64,000 nt of DNA. Source: Sipunculus nudus (Eukaryota; Annelida; Sipuncula; Golfingiida; Sipunculidae). Below, in pieces: positions 12,001 to 23,014 of the stretch (its first letter is position 1; every line of letters starts with the position of its first letter). The notes beneath the pieces were generated by a model. It ran no database searches. It saw only the letters and a list, made by a program, of their open reading frames with translations, and was not told where the DNA came from. Where the stretch lies: contig CM049315.1 of NCBI GenBank assembly GCA_026874595.1, forward strand, positions 18,563,664-18,627,663, given 5' to 3'. The position numbers and the translations under genes are program-made.

Positions 12001-15000
12001 TTACAGCAATTGCTTTCAAACTTGCACAGCTGTTAGACAATGAAAAATACTGGAACCCTATTGTTTTGGTCGATATAGGTCAAAGGTCAAGGTCATCAAA
12101 ACACTTTTTTTTATTTTCATCATTACTTCCTCATTATTAGTCCTATCTTCACAAGCTTAGACTCAATTTTTTCCTCTCAGCCTCCTCCCAAATCTTGTCT
12201 GGTCGACTGGTCTGGATATTGTGTCAATTTGTCAGTATGTATGTTTGTCAGTTGTCGTCAATTGCGCCTGCTTCCTGGTTCTTGCGTCTTAGTTATAGCA
12301 TACTACAGGCTATAGTTTTGCAGGAATCATCTTGAAACTGGTACATATTATTTCTTACATTAATATCTCAAAAGTGATTTTTCATCTTCCGGATATGGCT
12401 GCTAGGGGGCGCTATAGTCGAACCTCTCAAACAAATCATTTTTTAGCCATATCTCCACAACTGTAAACCTCAATTAAATAAACTGTAGCTTATTTTCTTC
12501 CTCTGAGACTTCTCAATAACCTGGTTAAGTCATCTGGCCTCAATCTTGTGACACTTTGTCAGTATGTCTGTTTGTTTGACAGTTGTCGATTGCGCCTGCT
12601 TCCAGGTTCTTGCGTCTTAGTTATAGCATACAACAGGCTACAGTTTTGCATTAATCCTCTTGAAACTGGTACATATTATATCTCACAGAAATATCTTAAA
12701 ACCTATTTTTAATTTTCCGGATATGGCTGCTAGGGGGCGCTGCACTCGAACCTCCCCAACATATCATTATTTGGCCATATCTCCAAACTATAAACCTTAA
12801 TTACATAAACTATAGCTTATTTTCTCCCTCTGGAGTCATCTGGTCTAAATCATGTGTTACTTTGTCAGTATGTCTGTCTGTTTGTCAGCTGTCTCAATAT
12901 CTCATGCTTGCTGGTCCACGTGTCTTACATATTACATTCTTCAGTCCTCAGTTTTTCTGGAATCACTGTGTAACTTACATGTATCGTATGCCTTAAAGAT
13001 ATTTTTAAGTTTTATATATATTGTCTAAATAAGTCAATGGTCAAGGTCATCAAAAAAACGTCAAAATCTTATTTCCCGCATAACTTCGACAATATTGGTC
13101 CTAAATGGGGTTCGTTGTTTTTTCAAGAGAACCTCTTCCGTTCATTGGATTCACCTTTTGGTGATGCTTTTTCATGTAAAACAGGCTTTTTTATGTATAT
13201 AGATCTTCTGTGATCAGAAAGGAATTTGTAAAATCCCAGTCATTTTAAGATTCTAAATATGAGATCATATTTTCTTTGAGTTACTGAACGGAGGTTACGC
13301 CTCATTTAAAGTAAACGCGCTGGAGAAGACTGTTGGACTCGCCTTAAATTCCACCGTTTTTATTTATTTTACTTGTAGAATGACTATTCAATGTCAAATT
13401 CTTTTAAGAATGCTAGTGGTATGTCCTTTAGCAAGGCACAAATCGTAGCTGTTTGACACAAAGTTCCAGCTTCCCATCTAAACCTAGTGATACGTTTTAG
13501 AAGATATGAATAATAATATCGCCATGAAATTATTGCAATGGCAAAGAATGTAGTATTTTAGAAGCTCAGAAGTCATACCCTAACATGACATTAATCCTAA
13601 AAATTAAACCTGGAATGTTCAAATAGACCAGAAAACGTGGATATCACCGCACACTGGCTGCTTGTTTTATTTGTATCAACGTGTTTATAATATGTGGGGG
13701 TCCGCCAAAATAATAAAAACAAATTCAATAAGGGTATCTGTCGGCAAGTCCGATAAGCCAGAGCTTTGTAAATGGCGTTTTGCAACAAGTGACCTTTTAA
13801 ACTCCGCAATTATGCAACCTTTCACCTTAGATTACATGTTTTTCATGTTTATCAACATTGCAGTCTTTTCAAACATGTTGGTAACAGGTTCATATATCCT
13901 TTATTTTGATATTTTGACGAGCCAGGAAATAGGAGTACTAGAATCAGGAATTCTGACTGGGTAAGCATTTGGTCAGTTTTACGAGTAGTCGAGTACTTTT
14001 TTTTCTGCACCGTTCTTTGTTTTACTTATCTTCCATTGTTGTTGTTCAGTGAAACTTTTTTGTTAATCGCTGGTCCTTTATGTTTCAGGCTCGAGCCTCT
14101 GCTTCATGAAATACAGAAAGACCGACGAACACTGGTCGCTTCTGCTACGAATAATATAGTTCCTTCAGAGAAAAGTACGTAAAAACCTAACACTGTTACA
14201 ACTTTTATCTAATATTGTATAATACATCTGGTGAGAGTGTTATGTCTAGTACTATTAGCTAATAAATTCAATGGTTTCGAGAAATCTAAAAATAGAAATT
14301 CTCCCTCATAAAATACGAACATAGGATAACCTAACCTACGCTCCAGAGGCAGCGGAAATTTAACGCCTCTGTGCGAGCTCGGATTTCATTTGAAATAGGT
14401 GGTATAGATAATGCGATGTGGGATGAGCGTAGAAAAAACCTTTCAGTTTACATTTTCGTATCGACATTAAAACGTGTACGTGTTAAACTGACATGCTAAC
14501 ACCTGTCCTGTCCTAGTTCAATGCCAAAGCATCCTGCGAAAGATATAAAGATATTCATTTGATGAGAGGAAAACACATGGGCGTTAAGAATCTTGGTACC
14601 GAAAAGATAAAAAAAAAACTTTAGTTTCAGGAAGACATATCCCAATATCACTTTACATCACTCCATACGTCATATTTATATCGACGACCATGTGAGTTCA
14701 AACTAGACTTCAGTAATAGGTATCTGTATATTTCTTATGAAAGTGAATCTTCGGAGATATGTGTGAAATATGGTCGAATTTCACTCCATGTCCGGTTACA
14801 TATAAATTTTATACAAACACAACGAATTGAACATTATCTACAAAAGTCCTTGACCTAATTGCATAAAAATTATTAATTATGTAATTACATGGTGCAACGA
14901 CGCTATTGCAGTGACATCTAAGGGTGTAGAGATATGGCGGTTTGACCACATGGGTGGCGAGGTACGAGCATTTTTTGACTGGAGCCTCCTTTTCGGATCA

Positions 15001-18000
15001 ATGAGTTTGTCGCAAGAATGGAGTCAAGCCAGACGCCATGACCGGACTCAGCCAATCAGGTGATGGTTTACTTTACGTTGCCTTTCAGTTTCTGTTCATT
15101 AAAACTGGGGGGGGGGGGATCTGATAGTGTTTAACGCAGCTGACTTTTAGTCCGTCCGCTTTTCAGTTTAGATCTTAAAGTTCTTATTGATGCTGTGACT
15201 ATCATTTAAGTGTAAGCTGTAGGTAGCGCCCTTTTATGTTGACTTTCTTTCTGTGAGTCGCAATTTGCTTTTCTATTTCTTTCCTTATTGCAGAATTTTT
15301 ATATTTTTTTGTGTTTGCTTACAAGATGTATTCTCCATTTCTAAATATTGATCATGAGACTTGTATATATAAATTGTATTTAGCGCCACTATTTTTTACT
15401 ATTTCCTGTGAGCTAAAATGGTATATTTCACTTTAACTTTATGGTATTCATATTAACACTCCTATCCTGGACTACGATTTACTGTTGTATTTTTATATAT
15501 ATTTTTTCCATTTCTATCAATTATTATGCACATTTTTGCACACAGTGAATGTTAAACCCTAGGTCGCTTGTTGAGAAAACGTTGTATACAGACGCCTTCT
15601 GGTAAACTTGCAATCCTAACTTATGCCACTTATTGCTAAGATTTATGTGCTATGGCCTGGAGTTGTTTGTCAGATTGATCTGATCTGGCCAACTGTTACC
15701 CTATTTACTTAGCTCCATAAATTTTCCTTAAATCCACTTTGCGGACAATGACGACAAATGTGGGCATTGATGACGGCTCGCCGTTTTCTGCTAGCTCGTG
15801 CCGTCTATTTATTTCACACCAGGCCCGCAGTTACAATTATAGTTAAAACAGGTGAACGTGGTTTCTTTAAACTGTTTATGACACCAACGCGTTGACGTTA
15901 TGGATGCAATATTATTCCATTATTACGTCGTCACTACGACGTCGTAGATTTCCTCAAAAGCGGTAAATTGAATGTTTAAACGTATATTGTTTATTCTTAT
16001 TGACCATTATTCAAAACCTTTTCATATATGAATAAAAATTAAGACTATTATTCACTCTAAATTTCTTATTTCGATCCCCCCCCCCCCCCCGGGAAAAATA
16101 ACTAAAGTCCGTTTCATCCCCTCATGTCCACCTCTTTTTTTAGCAATGAAAAACATTATTAGTTACATTTCAAGGGAAACAGGTATGGTCGAGAGTAGAG
16201 GATTAAAGGACTCAATGTTCAACAAGGTAAATAAATATCTACCTTACACCTTATTTAAGAAACCGAATAATTTGAAATTATGGGAAATCAGTCTATATTT
16301 TACAACATACAAGACCCGTTTATGGCGGTCAAGGTCATTGGTAACATGCAAAAACAGCTTCAACTGACAGCTGCTGATAGGATGATCTCATGTAAACACT
16401 CAATAAAATATAACCAGCTAAAACAAAGAAGGTTACTTATGGAGGGACACATCATATCTGCCAGATCATACTGACGAGGTTTAAATGTTGTGAAACATAA
16501 ACGGGGGATTTATTGTATTATTCTTAATTGCCAGATTAGGTTGTCTCTTCCATATGTTGTTTTCTTGGAAATTATTGAAAAATATAAACCTTTAAGAAAA
16601 TAATCTATTAAATATAGTTGGAAAGCAGCCCTTTCCACCTGATTTTTCGTGATAAATTCAACATGAGACAAACTGGCCAAATAAAATTTGCTCCAATAAC
16701 TTAAAGAAGAAAATGATTAATTTTTGGTACCGTAACTGCTTAAGATATAAATATTCATTTTACGGCCTGGTTCGCTAGCCTCATGTATATCCGTGGTTCA
16801 TGGAGCCCCAACATGTGGCCATTATTTATCCTTCTAAGATATAGGGCGTGTTTTGGCGCTCTGACCAAAGTTGGTTGTACGTTTGGTTACGACCAAATGC
16901 GTTTTGGCGCTCCGGTTCAGGGCTTTGATTGAACCAGTGGTCGGACCAGCTGGACCGGGAAAGGTTGTTGGTTCTGCGTAGAGAGAACACGGGATTTAAG
17001 ACCCTCATACAAAATCAAAGTTCTGGGGCCTATAAATTTGTATACGTGGCCCCGGTACAAGCATAAGTGAAATTGGGCATTGAGTACAAACGGGTTGATA
17101 CACAATGGCTTCATTATCATTTTGCCGTAAAAAACAAATTGACAGCAAGCTTAATAGGGAAATTCAAATAACAATCTCATTGTGAGTCTTAAAATCTGTT
17201 TACCTACTTTTTTCATTAAAAGACAACCGTTTATTTTTAAGAAACGCGACAAATGTCGACACGGATTTCGTCAGTTCAATTTTGTTTTTTTACTAAGTAT
17301 CGTTTTAGAGCGATCCAGCAACCAGCTTCTGTTCACTACCAACCAAATAGCTCACCAAAACGCACCCATAGATATAAAGTAAGGTGACGTAACAGTGACG
17401 CGCGTGCCCCAATAAAGACAATTAAACAACACTGTTGTTTGTTTGGAAAAAAATAATCTACTTTTGCTGGCCTGTGCATGGACGACATCCGTGCTTGATT
17501 TGTCTCAGGATTCTTGGGGGATTCCTTGCGCATGCTAAACGATACTTCCTTTTTACTTCTTGAAAAAAATGGTGTCGAATAACAGACCTACAAGCAATCG
17601 GAACATCTCGGATCATCTCGCGATACACTCGATATAAGGCTCGTATGTATCTATGGCCCTAGGATATCCCCACGGCATGGGTATTTTCTGCGCCGGGAGT
17701 ACAACAACCAAAGTTAATAACTAAATAATCCCCCATAATCTTCATCCCCAAGCATTAATTAAACAAGAACAGTTGAACACTTGTTAAAACACTTTTTATA
17801 AGTGCTGAAATAAGGTATTTAATATTGCCATACGGCGTCTCTAGGTAGAATAGACTAGTTACTCATAAAATGGTTTTAAATTGTTTACAGGAAAATTACA
17901 GAAGGTATAGCACTATTTCCATAATAGTTAATTACGCAATTCCGCTTTGTGCCCCAGGAGCAAACAGTTTTGAGGTTCTTTGACTCGCAAAATAACAATC

Positions 18001-21000
18001 TCGAAAAAACTGGTGGAAAGAGGCAGCCGACTATACTGACTAAATTTTTTTTATCAACATTTTATATCATATGGCCATGCTCGCATGCTCACCCTGACTA
18101 TATTTTTATGATAGGACGCCAGCCATCATCGGTCACTTTGCTATAGACAAGACATTTTTTGAGGAGGTTGGGGCGTACGATTCCGACATGGAGCAGTGGG
18201 GAGGGGAAAACGTCGACTTACCTGTCAGGGTATTAAAAACTGGCTTCATTCATTCACCCCGTGCCTAGTTTATGCCCTGTGTAATTATTATTATTTTGAT
18301 ATGCAAATCGTTTGCCATATCTGTTTACTCTATTAATGTGCCTCTCCATGACTTCATTATTTTTACCAGTCGAGGTGATACAAAAAGTAAATCTTGCCTC
18401 TAATTATTATAACCCATCAGTCTTGTAATACCTGCATGGTAATGATCGGAATACTGTCATTTAAATATACCGTTAGAAGTGACAGCTTTACCATAATGAT
18501 CTGTCGTTGTTAATTTAACAGGTCTGGTTGTCTGGAGGCACGGTGTACAACGTCCCCTGTTCCCACGTCGCCCATCTGGAGTTGAGAGGTAACCGGGATT
18601 ACCGGCAGAACAAGAAATCTGAAGATTTGCGTATCCGTAATTACAAGAGAGTGGCGGAAACCCTTTTTGGCGATCATAAGAAATTTTTCTACAGAAGCTT
18701 TCCACAGGCTAAGGAAAGAATACCGTTTATATAATTTGCCTTCTGAAAACTTTTTTTCTTTCTTTTTTTTTAATAAATGTTTATTCTTATGTGCATGGTA
18801 TATATAATTATCACAAGATGGCGTTAATTTGAAGTTAAAAATTACTGTAAATAATGTTTGCCTTTATTGTACCTAATTTAACGATTAAATAAACTGTGTA
18901 CCGCGTACAATCACTAATGGTTTGAATTCGACAGTATAATACGCAGTAAAAATAGGTTTCATTAAACGTTCTTGCTTTCGAGTTCAAAAATAATGTATGG
19001 TGGAAAAGGAATAGGAAATGTGTCTCAATGATCTAATGACCTAGAATATCTGTTGTTCCTTTGTATGTGTTGTTATACTTAATTCTAAAACATAAGTCAT
19101 GACTTTGTAAGGATAAGTGAGGTGATAGAAGAATAATGACAACTTATCCGTTTTATTAAAAATATTAAAATTAAATACCAATCTTATTCTGTGATCAGGA
19201 TATGAAAGTTGACGTCAAAGCTCGTCGGAATCTCGTCAAGACTTTTCCTCATGATTTTGATTGGTTTCTTAACAACGTGTATCCCGAGCTGGGTATTCCT
19301 GATATACATGGATTCGCTTGGGATGGGGTGAGTTACAAATCTGAAAATAACAGCAGTAATAAGAGTTTACTCAAAACAAACGCAGACTTTGTCTCTTTAT
19401 CTATTCAAATATCAGGTGTAAACGTTCCCCTAAGAGGTCTCTTACGAACATTAAGTTTTAGCTGATAATTTTTATTAAAGAACAGATTAAATATATGACT
19501 ATTACTCCCGACAGCGAGCTTTCGGTGTCCTGTTATCTCAGGTAACCCACATTGCCTATTTCAAGGAACTCAGCAAGAAATTTGTTATGCACGACTTTAG
19601 TGCGAGGGTCGTACGTGTTCAGTACGACTCTACGAGTATACAACGAAGCAATCACGAGCACAGCCGAGTGCGCTACGACTGTTATACCGAGTTGAGTAAC
19701 GCCTGCAAGAGTTAAGTGCAAGCTTGTACGAGTTCAGTACCAGTTAATACAAGTTCAGCACTATTCGGGTGAAGAACTCGGGGACAACATGTCACTCAAC
19801 TCTCCAACATGTAAGAATGGCTTTACGTTTTATATATTTGAATATAACGAAATTATATGAATTGTTTCCTTTCAGCCAGTGCATGGTGAGACAGGAAAGT
19901 GTTTAAGGTTCTACTGGGGAACTGGATATGTCTTGGGTTCGTGTCAGGAGAACTATAAGCAGGTACAGATTATTTTAGCGGTAGTCACTCTCATTTATTG
20001 TGATTCACTTGATCATCACCATCATCATACACACCAATTATCTGTACGACCACTACCACCGTTGTCGTCAATATATCGTCGCAGCGTTCATCGTTATACT
20101 TTCATTCATGCTAGTATTTCATATTCATTATCATTATCATCATCGTTGTCATCGCAGCCTCCTCATCAATTTCACCCTTGGCATCATCCTCGCTGTATCA
20201 TAAGTTTAAAATTACAGTCATCATCATCATCATTACAATATAATCACAGTATTATTATCAGTGATATATGTCATTCCCTCCAGTATCACAGGTATACCGT
20301 CATAATTAATATTAACACATTCATTTCATCCTTGACACCATCAACAACAACAACTTCACTAACATTCCCATCTCTCCTGTTATTACGGAAAATGTACAGA
20401 CAAATTATTGAATTGTACACTTTTCATTGAACGATTAATCTATGTTTGGCACATGTACTCATCGAAAGGTATTACAGAAACTAAAAAGAATATATATATA
20501 TATATATTTATACTATTTTCTCAATGTTTTGCGATACAGGAATTCTTTTGGAGTAAGGACGGGACCCTCCGAACTAGCATCGAGATCGTCAAGGTGGTGA
20601 AGGACAAAGATCCTAAAATGGACTTTGAGGCGATAATGCCGGTGTATAGAAGCAAAAAAAACGCCAAGTGGATCCACTGGAAGGTCAGTATGGAGACCAC
20701 ACAAATAGATTATTTTATTTTAATATTCAGAAAAGATATGTAACGTAAATAAAAAAGAACCATCTAAATATACACATAAACTAACATAACTGTTTCTACT
20801 GAGCACCTGTTTATGTATGTTAGTGTATGTAATATGTAGATTAGAAAAATTAGTCAGGTCACCATGACAGTTTGAGGTGGTTTGTAATGGAGAGGGTTGT
20901 CATTCTTTGCAGTGTTCAACAGTGGTAAGAGCTTGGTGAGATTTCGCCACCTAAAGTTAAAACCTAAACTAACCAAGCAAGCTCTGCCCCGCAATGAACC

Positions 21001-21450
21001 TATCAATTCCATAATCAGATTTGCAACTCTGCTTAGTCAGATAAAAAAACACGTTGACCTTCGAACCATAAGCTTACATGCAGACTCTTGAAAGGAGAGT
21101 CGAGAGGATTGGCATTGATCCACATGCCTCCAAAAGTATGTATCGGAAATTAACCAAATAAAGAAAACCGATATTTTTGCTAACTATGATTCCCTCCTTT
21201 TGCCCAACAGGAAGGTCCTATACTTGAGCAGAGGACAGGGTTATGTATTGATGTCAAGGACAAAAGTCGTGTCATGCTTGATGCCTGCGACCCCTTGCGG
21301 CGAGCACAGCGCTGGGACTTCAAGTGGTACACGGCAGACTATGAAGCCTTCATGAATGGGAGCGCCGCCACAATAAACCAGAAACTTTATAACCATGTTA
21401 GGAAAATTAGAGCAGAGTGGTCACGTGTGACTGGACCACCTTCAAAATAA
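8889..21450 (+). CDS. Polypeptide N-acetylgalactosaminyltransferase-like gene, copy A (exons 2-12)
   Basis: By family, the product would be a Golgi type II membrane enzyme that moves GalNAc from UDP-GalNAc to Ser/Thr of proteins (mucin-type O-glycan initiation). Eleven exons join without a frame break: 8889-9072, 9542-9714, 9869-10046, 14089-14174, 14912-15059, 18115-18229, 18522-18713, 19199-19327, 19876-19962, 20540-20683 and 21211-21450, giving about 558 residues. The sequence shows DSH (metal/UDP site, exon 4), WGGEN (exon 7), PCSHVAH (exon 8) and a C-terminal ricin-type lectin domain with LCIDV and QRW (exons 10-12). The N-terminal membrane-anchor exon was not found; exon 2 needs a phase-1 predecessor. 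The exon 8 donor is GA rather than GT, which may impair splicing. Copy B, 10 kb downstream, has identical intron phases. Substrate and activity are unknown. Confidence 0.85.
9542..9714 (+). CDS. GALNT-like copy A, exon 3
   Basis: Acceptor TTGTAG, donor GTAACC, 173 bp. It encodes CESKQYNISSDLKATVIM and NVIRTVHSVVKRTP, ending ILLIDDGSQK. This corresponds to the start of the GT27 catalytic domain (canonical C..K.Y…VI.FHNE…LLRTV.SV…VDD.S). The leading Cys is the expected partner of the Cys in PCSHVAH. Confidence 0.9.
9869..10046 (+). CDS. GALNT-like copy A, exon 4 (DxH motif)
   Basis: Acceptor ACGACAG, donor GTAAAT, 178 bp. It contains VLPKNVGLIQVRLMGIREAK and ILDSHMEVQERW. DSH is the DxH motif that binds Mn2+ and UDP. 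Canonical enzymes read DSHCE; here the residue after His is Met. Confidence 0.92.
11341..11562 (+). repeat. Tandem duplication, two ~111-bp units
   Basis: The units at 11341-11451 and 11452-11562 share 'GACGAATTTAGACCGGGAAC', 'GCCCATATCGGCAATTT' and 'GCGGGTTAATCGTTGGGACG' with only scattered differences. They lie in intron 4 of copy A. Confidence 0.9.
11588..11791 (+). repeat. Tandem duplication, two ~103-bp units
   Basis: 'CGCCACATTT.TGTCAGTGC', 'AACGCGCACGCCATGTCAGT' and 'GTACTGATATGGGTATATTC' each occur twice, about 103 bp apart. The arrangement is directly head to tail. Confidence 0.9.
13101..14088. other. Remainder of intron 4, copy A
   Basis: AT-rich intron. A 100-codon open frame at 13662-13964 has no recognisable motif or splice context and was not called. 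Nothing else was seen. Confidence 0.6.
14089..14174 (+). CDS. GALNT-like copy A, exon 5
   Basis: Acceptor TGTTTCAG; the donor is GTACGT (AAAA then GTACGT). It encodes LEPLLHEIQKDRRTLVAS, the canonical WLEPLL block that follows DxH, with the Trp codon split across the intron. It is 6 bp longer than exon 5 of copy B, so the frame is conserved. Confidence 0.88.
14912..15059 (+). CDS. GALNT-like copy A, exon 6
   Basis: Acceptor TATTGCAG, donor GTGATG, 148 bp, the same length as in copy B. It encodes TSKGVEIWRFDHMGGEVRA and FDWSLLFGS, the position of the canonical GGF.W.L.F segment, and ends RTQPIR before the conserved TP motif of exon 7. Confidence 0.85.
15060..18114. other. Intron 6, copy A
   Basis: A 3-kb intron with poly-G near 15106-15118 and poly-C near 16076-16090. 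Overlapping open frames at 16146-16474 and the short local duplication 'gttttggcgctc' near 16850/16904 have no recognised function. Confidence 0.6.
18115..18229 (+). CDS. GALNT-like copy A, exon 7 (WGGEN motif)
   Basis: Acceptor ATGATAG, donor GTATTA, 115 bp. It encodes TPAIIGHFAIDKTFFEEVGA and EQWGGENVDLPVR. FAIDK..F and WGGEN are hallmark GT27 sequences (the Gal/GalNAc-T motif). Confidence 0.92.
18522..18713 (+). CDS. GALNT-like copy A, exon 8 (CSHVAH motif, non-GT donor)
   Basis: Acceptor TTAACAG. It encodes VWLSGGTVYNVPCSHVAH, where the final His is the third metal ligand by family knowledge, then NYKRVAETLFGDHKKFFYRS. In canonical enzymes WxCGG has a Cys where this copy has Ser. By homology with copy B the exon ends at AAG (18711-18713) followed by GAAAGA, not GT. 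A GC pair occurs 6 bp earlier (CAG|GCTAAG). Read-through meets a stop at 18732-18734. Confidence 0.82.
19199..19327 (+). CDS. GALNT-like copy A, exon 9
   Basis: Acceptor GTGATCAG, donor GTGAGT, 129 bp. It encodes DMKVDVKARRNLVKTFPHDF and WFLNNVYPEL, the end of the catalytic domain (canonical LQCK.F.WYLENVYPE). The canonical Cys of LQCK is absent (VKTF). Confidence 0.88.
19540..19780. repeat. Degenerate short repeat, intron 9 of copy A
   Basis: Variants of 'GTACGAGTTCAGTAC' recur about every 20-40 bases across this stretch. The pattern is too diverged to set a unit length. Confidence 0.45.
19876..19962 (+). CDS. GALNT-like copy A, exon 10 (lectin alpha repeat)
   Basis: Acceptor CCTTTCAG, donor GTACAG, 87 bp. 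It encodes GETGKCLRFYWG and VLGSCQENYKQ, with the two cysteines expected in the first lectin subdomain. The Asp that follows the first Cys in sugar-binding lectin repeats (CLD) is Arg here. Confidence 0.82.
20010..20270. repeat. CAT/ATC-rich simple-sequence region, intron 10 of copy A
   Basis: The stretch has repeated CAT, ATC and CATCAT words with interruptions. The 183-codon frame that runs from exon 10 through this region is an intron read-through artefact. Confidence 0.7.
20540..20683 (+). CDS. GALNT-like copy A, exon 11 (lectin beta repeat)
   Basis: Acceptor GCGATACAG, donor GTCAGT, 144 bp. It encodes EFFWSKDGTLRTSIEIVKVV and ends NAKWIHWK. The block matches copy B and relic C codon for codon in length. 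It has no cysteine, unlike the canonical second lectin repeat. Confidence 0.88.
21211..21450 (+). CDS. GALNT-like copy A, exon 12 (lectin gamma repeat and stop)
   Basis: Acceptor TGCCCAACAG; stop TAA at 21448-21450. It encodes GPILEQRTGLCIDVKD, LDACDP and AQRWDF, a complete ricin-type repeat with its Cys pair, Asp and QxW, then a C-terminal tail ending TGPPSK. The 240-bp length equals that of copy B. Confidence 0.92.
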   Translation, partial: EGPILEQRTGLCIDVKDKSRVMLDACDPLRRAQRWDFKWYTADYEAFMNGSAATINQKLYNHVRKIRAEWSRVTGPPSK

Positions 21451-23014
21451 AACAAGGAACTGTATTAGGAAAACAGGGTGGAAAGGTCACGTTAACTGGG
21501 AGCAGTGGCAGGTTTAGATGGAGTATAATGGAATCATGTAGGAAATAGTAGAGCCAAGTAGTCACGTGACACAGGAAAGTCTCAGTTATAGTTGTGTCGG
21601 TGACATTTGTGAAACAATGGACACTGTTTTTTTTTTTTTAATCAATGCATGACATTTTGTTTTATTGGTGCATAATAGAGAATGTGAACTGTAACTAGGA
21701 AAAATTTCAAGGTAACGCTTAGATTAAGTAGATGCAGGTGGCGCCATCACACCGGAAAATTGAAAAGGGAGTTGACGATGGTGTAAATAACATATATGAA
21801 GTAAAACATTAAAGAAAATATATGATGACACAATGCACAACCAGTATCCATTACATTACGCTTCGCGTGAGGATCTTGCCTCTGTCGTTAGTAGTTACAC
21901 GTCATCATTGGTCAATTCCTGCGCCTCGCACGATTTTGCATTCAATCACGTAAACCATGGAAGGCTTGTGTGAAGTCAGAAATTCTAGAAATATGCAATG
22001 AGATTTACACATCTACTGAGCTATAACAAAATCATTTCCTACACATCCAGGAGTGTTGTAAGAGAGTACAAGAACATATTTCACGATTGGTCTGGTTATT
22101 TTAATTGACAACGTACATGTAGGGCCTGGGGCGTAGTCACATGACGAGTCCTCCCACTCTCACTTCCAGGCTAACTCGTTTTACTTCTGGAAGACAAATC
22201 TGTTTACAAACTGGTTGCAGAAAACTCGTTTTAAACAACCAGAATTTTGCGAAATCAGAGTGCGAAGGATTATTGAAATATTATATTAATCCAACGTATC
22301 GTTATATGCTTTAAAGATACAGATTTTTTTAACTCTTGAAGATTCTTCGGAATGGAAACATTTAAAAATTCCAGCTAGAACTTTAAGTGCATGGTTCCTC
22401 AAGGGTGATTTTTTGGAATGCTAAACAAAATTCCTCAACAGAACTTTGTGTCTTATACTGTATTAACAGGGTCAGTTCTGTAGCGGACGTTTTGAATAAA
22501 AGGCAGATCTGTTCTTAATTATCTCAAAATTAAAGAACGCCATGAGAACGCCGAAATGTGTAACTCGTGGAACATGAGAATTATTCACCACAACTGAAAA
22601 ATATTTATAACCTGTAAACAATGTTTGTAGGAAGTTAATAGAGTATTTTAGACAAACTCTGATCAATGTCTGTAAACAGGTAAATGTTTTACACATTTTT
22701 TATTTACATGCATTTACCATAGTCGTTTGTGTGAATATCTTTTTTTTTTCTCCCTTTTAAATGATGTCTCAGTCAATACTTCACATATTTTCCTTCCTCG
22801 ACATATTGTCATCATCGACACCATTTATATATTTTAATTGAAACATTTGTTTAATTACAATATAGTGGTAATAAACAAGCCTAAACAACATCTCCAAAAA
22901 ACTAGTAAGATGCAGTAAACTCTGTAACAGTTAACAAATATACCAATGTATGTGAATCTGTGCATAAAATACATATAACATTTGTGAGTTGCCAACACAG
23001 TTATAATGTCCAGG
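21451..23014. other. 3' flank of copy A and intergenic DNA
   Basis: No further gene is seen. A CATTAAAGAAAA stretch near 21807 is a weak polyadenylation candidate. 'GCAGGTGGCGCCATC' at about 21733 is a lone piece of dispersed repeat family 2. Confidence 0.55.

Larger units (their letters stand above)
10128..13100 (+). repeat. Block of duplicated dispersed repeats in intron 4 of copy A
   Basis: A ~280-bp segment at about 10202-10480 recurs at 11976-12255 with high identity (spacing about 1.77 kb). A ~330-bp module with 'GCTGCTAGGGGGCGCT' and 'CTTCCTCTGAG' occurs near 10485-10840, 12265-12595 and 12595-12895. A third module (10856-10985) recurs at 12893-13020. 'GGTCAAAGGTCAAGGTCATC' is embedded. 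No coding potential is seen. These look like nested or tandem copies of a mollusc-type dispersed repeat. Confidence 0.78.

Noticed and set aside
13662-13964. 100-codon frame in intron 4 of copy A
   Set aside because: No family motif, no splice signals that fit, and no counterpart in copy B.
19879-20430. 183-codon open frame
   Set aside because: It is exon 10 of copy A read through into a CAT-rich intron; the GTACAG donor at 19963 ends the exon.
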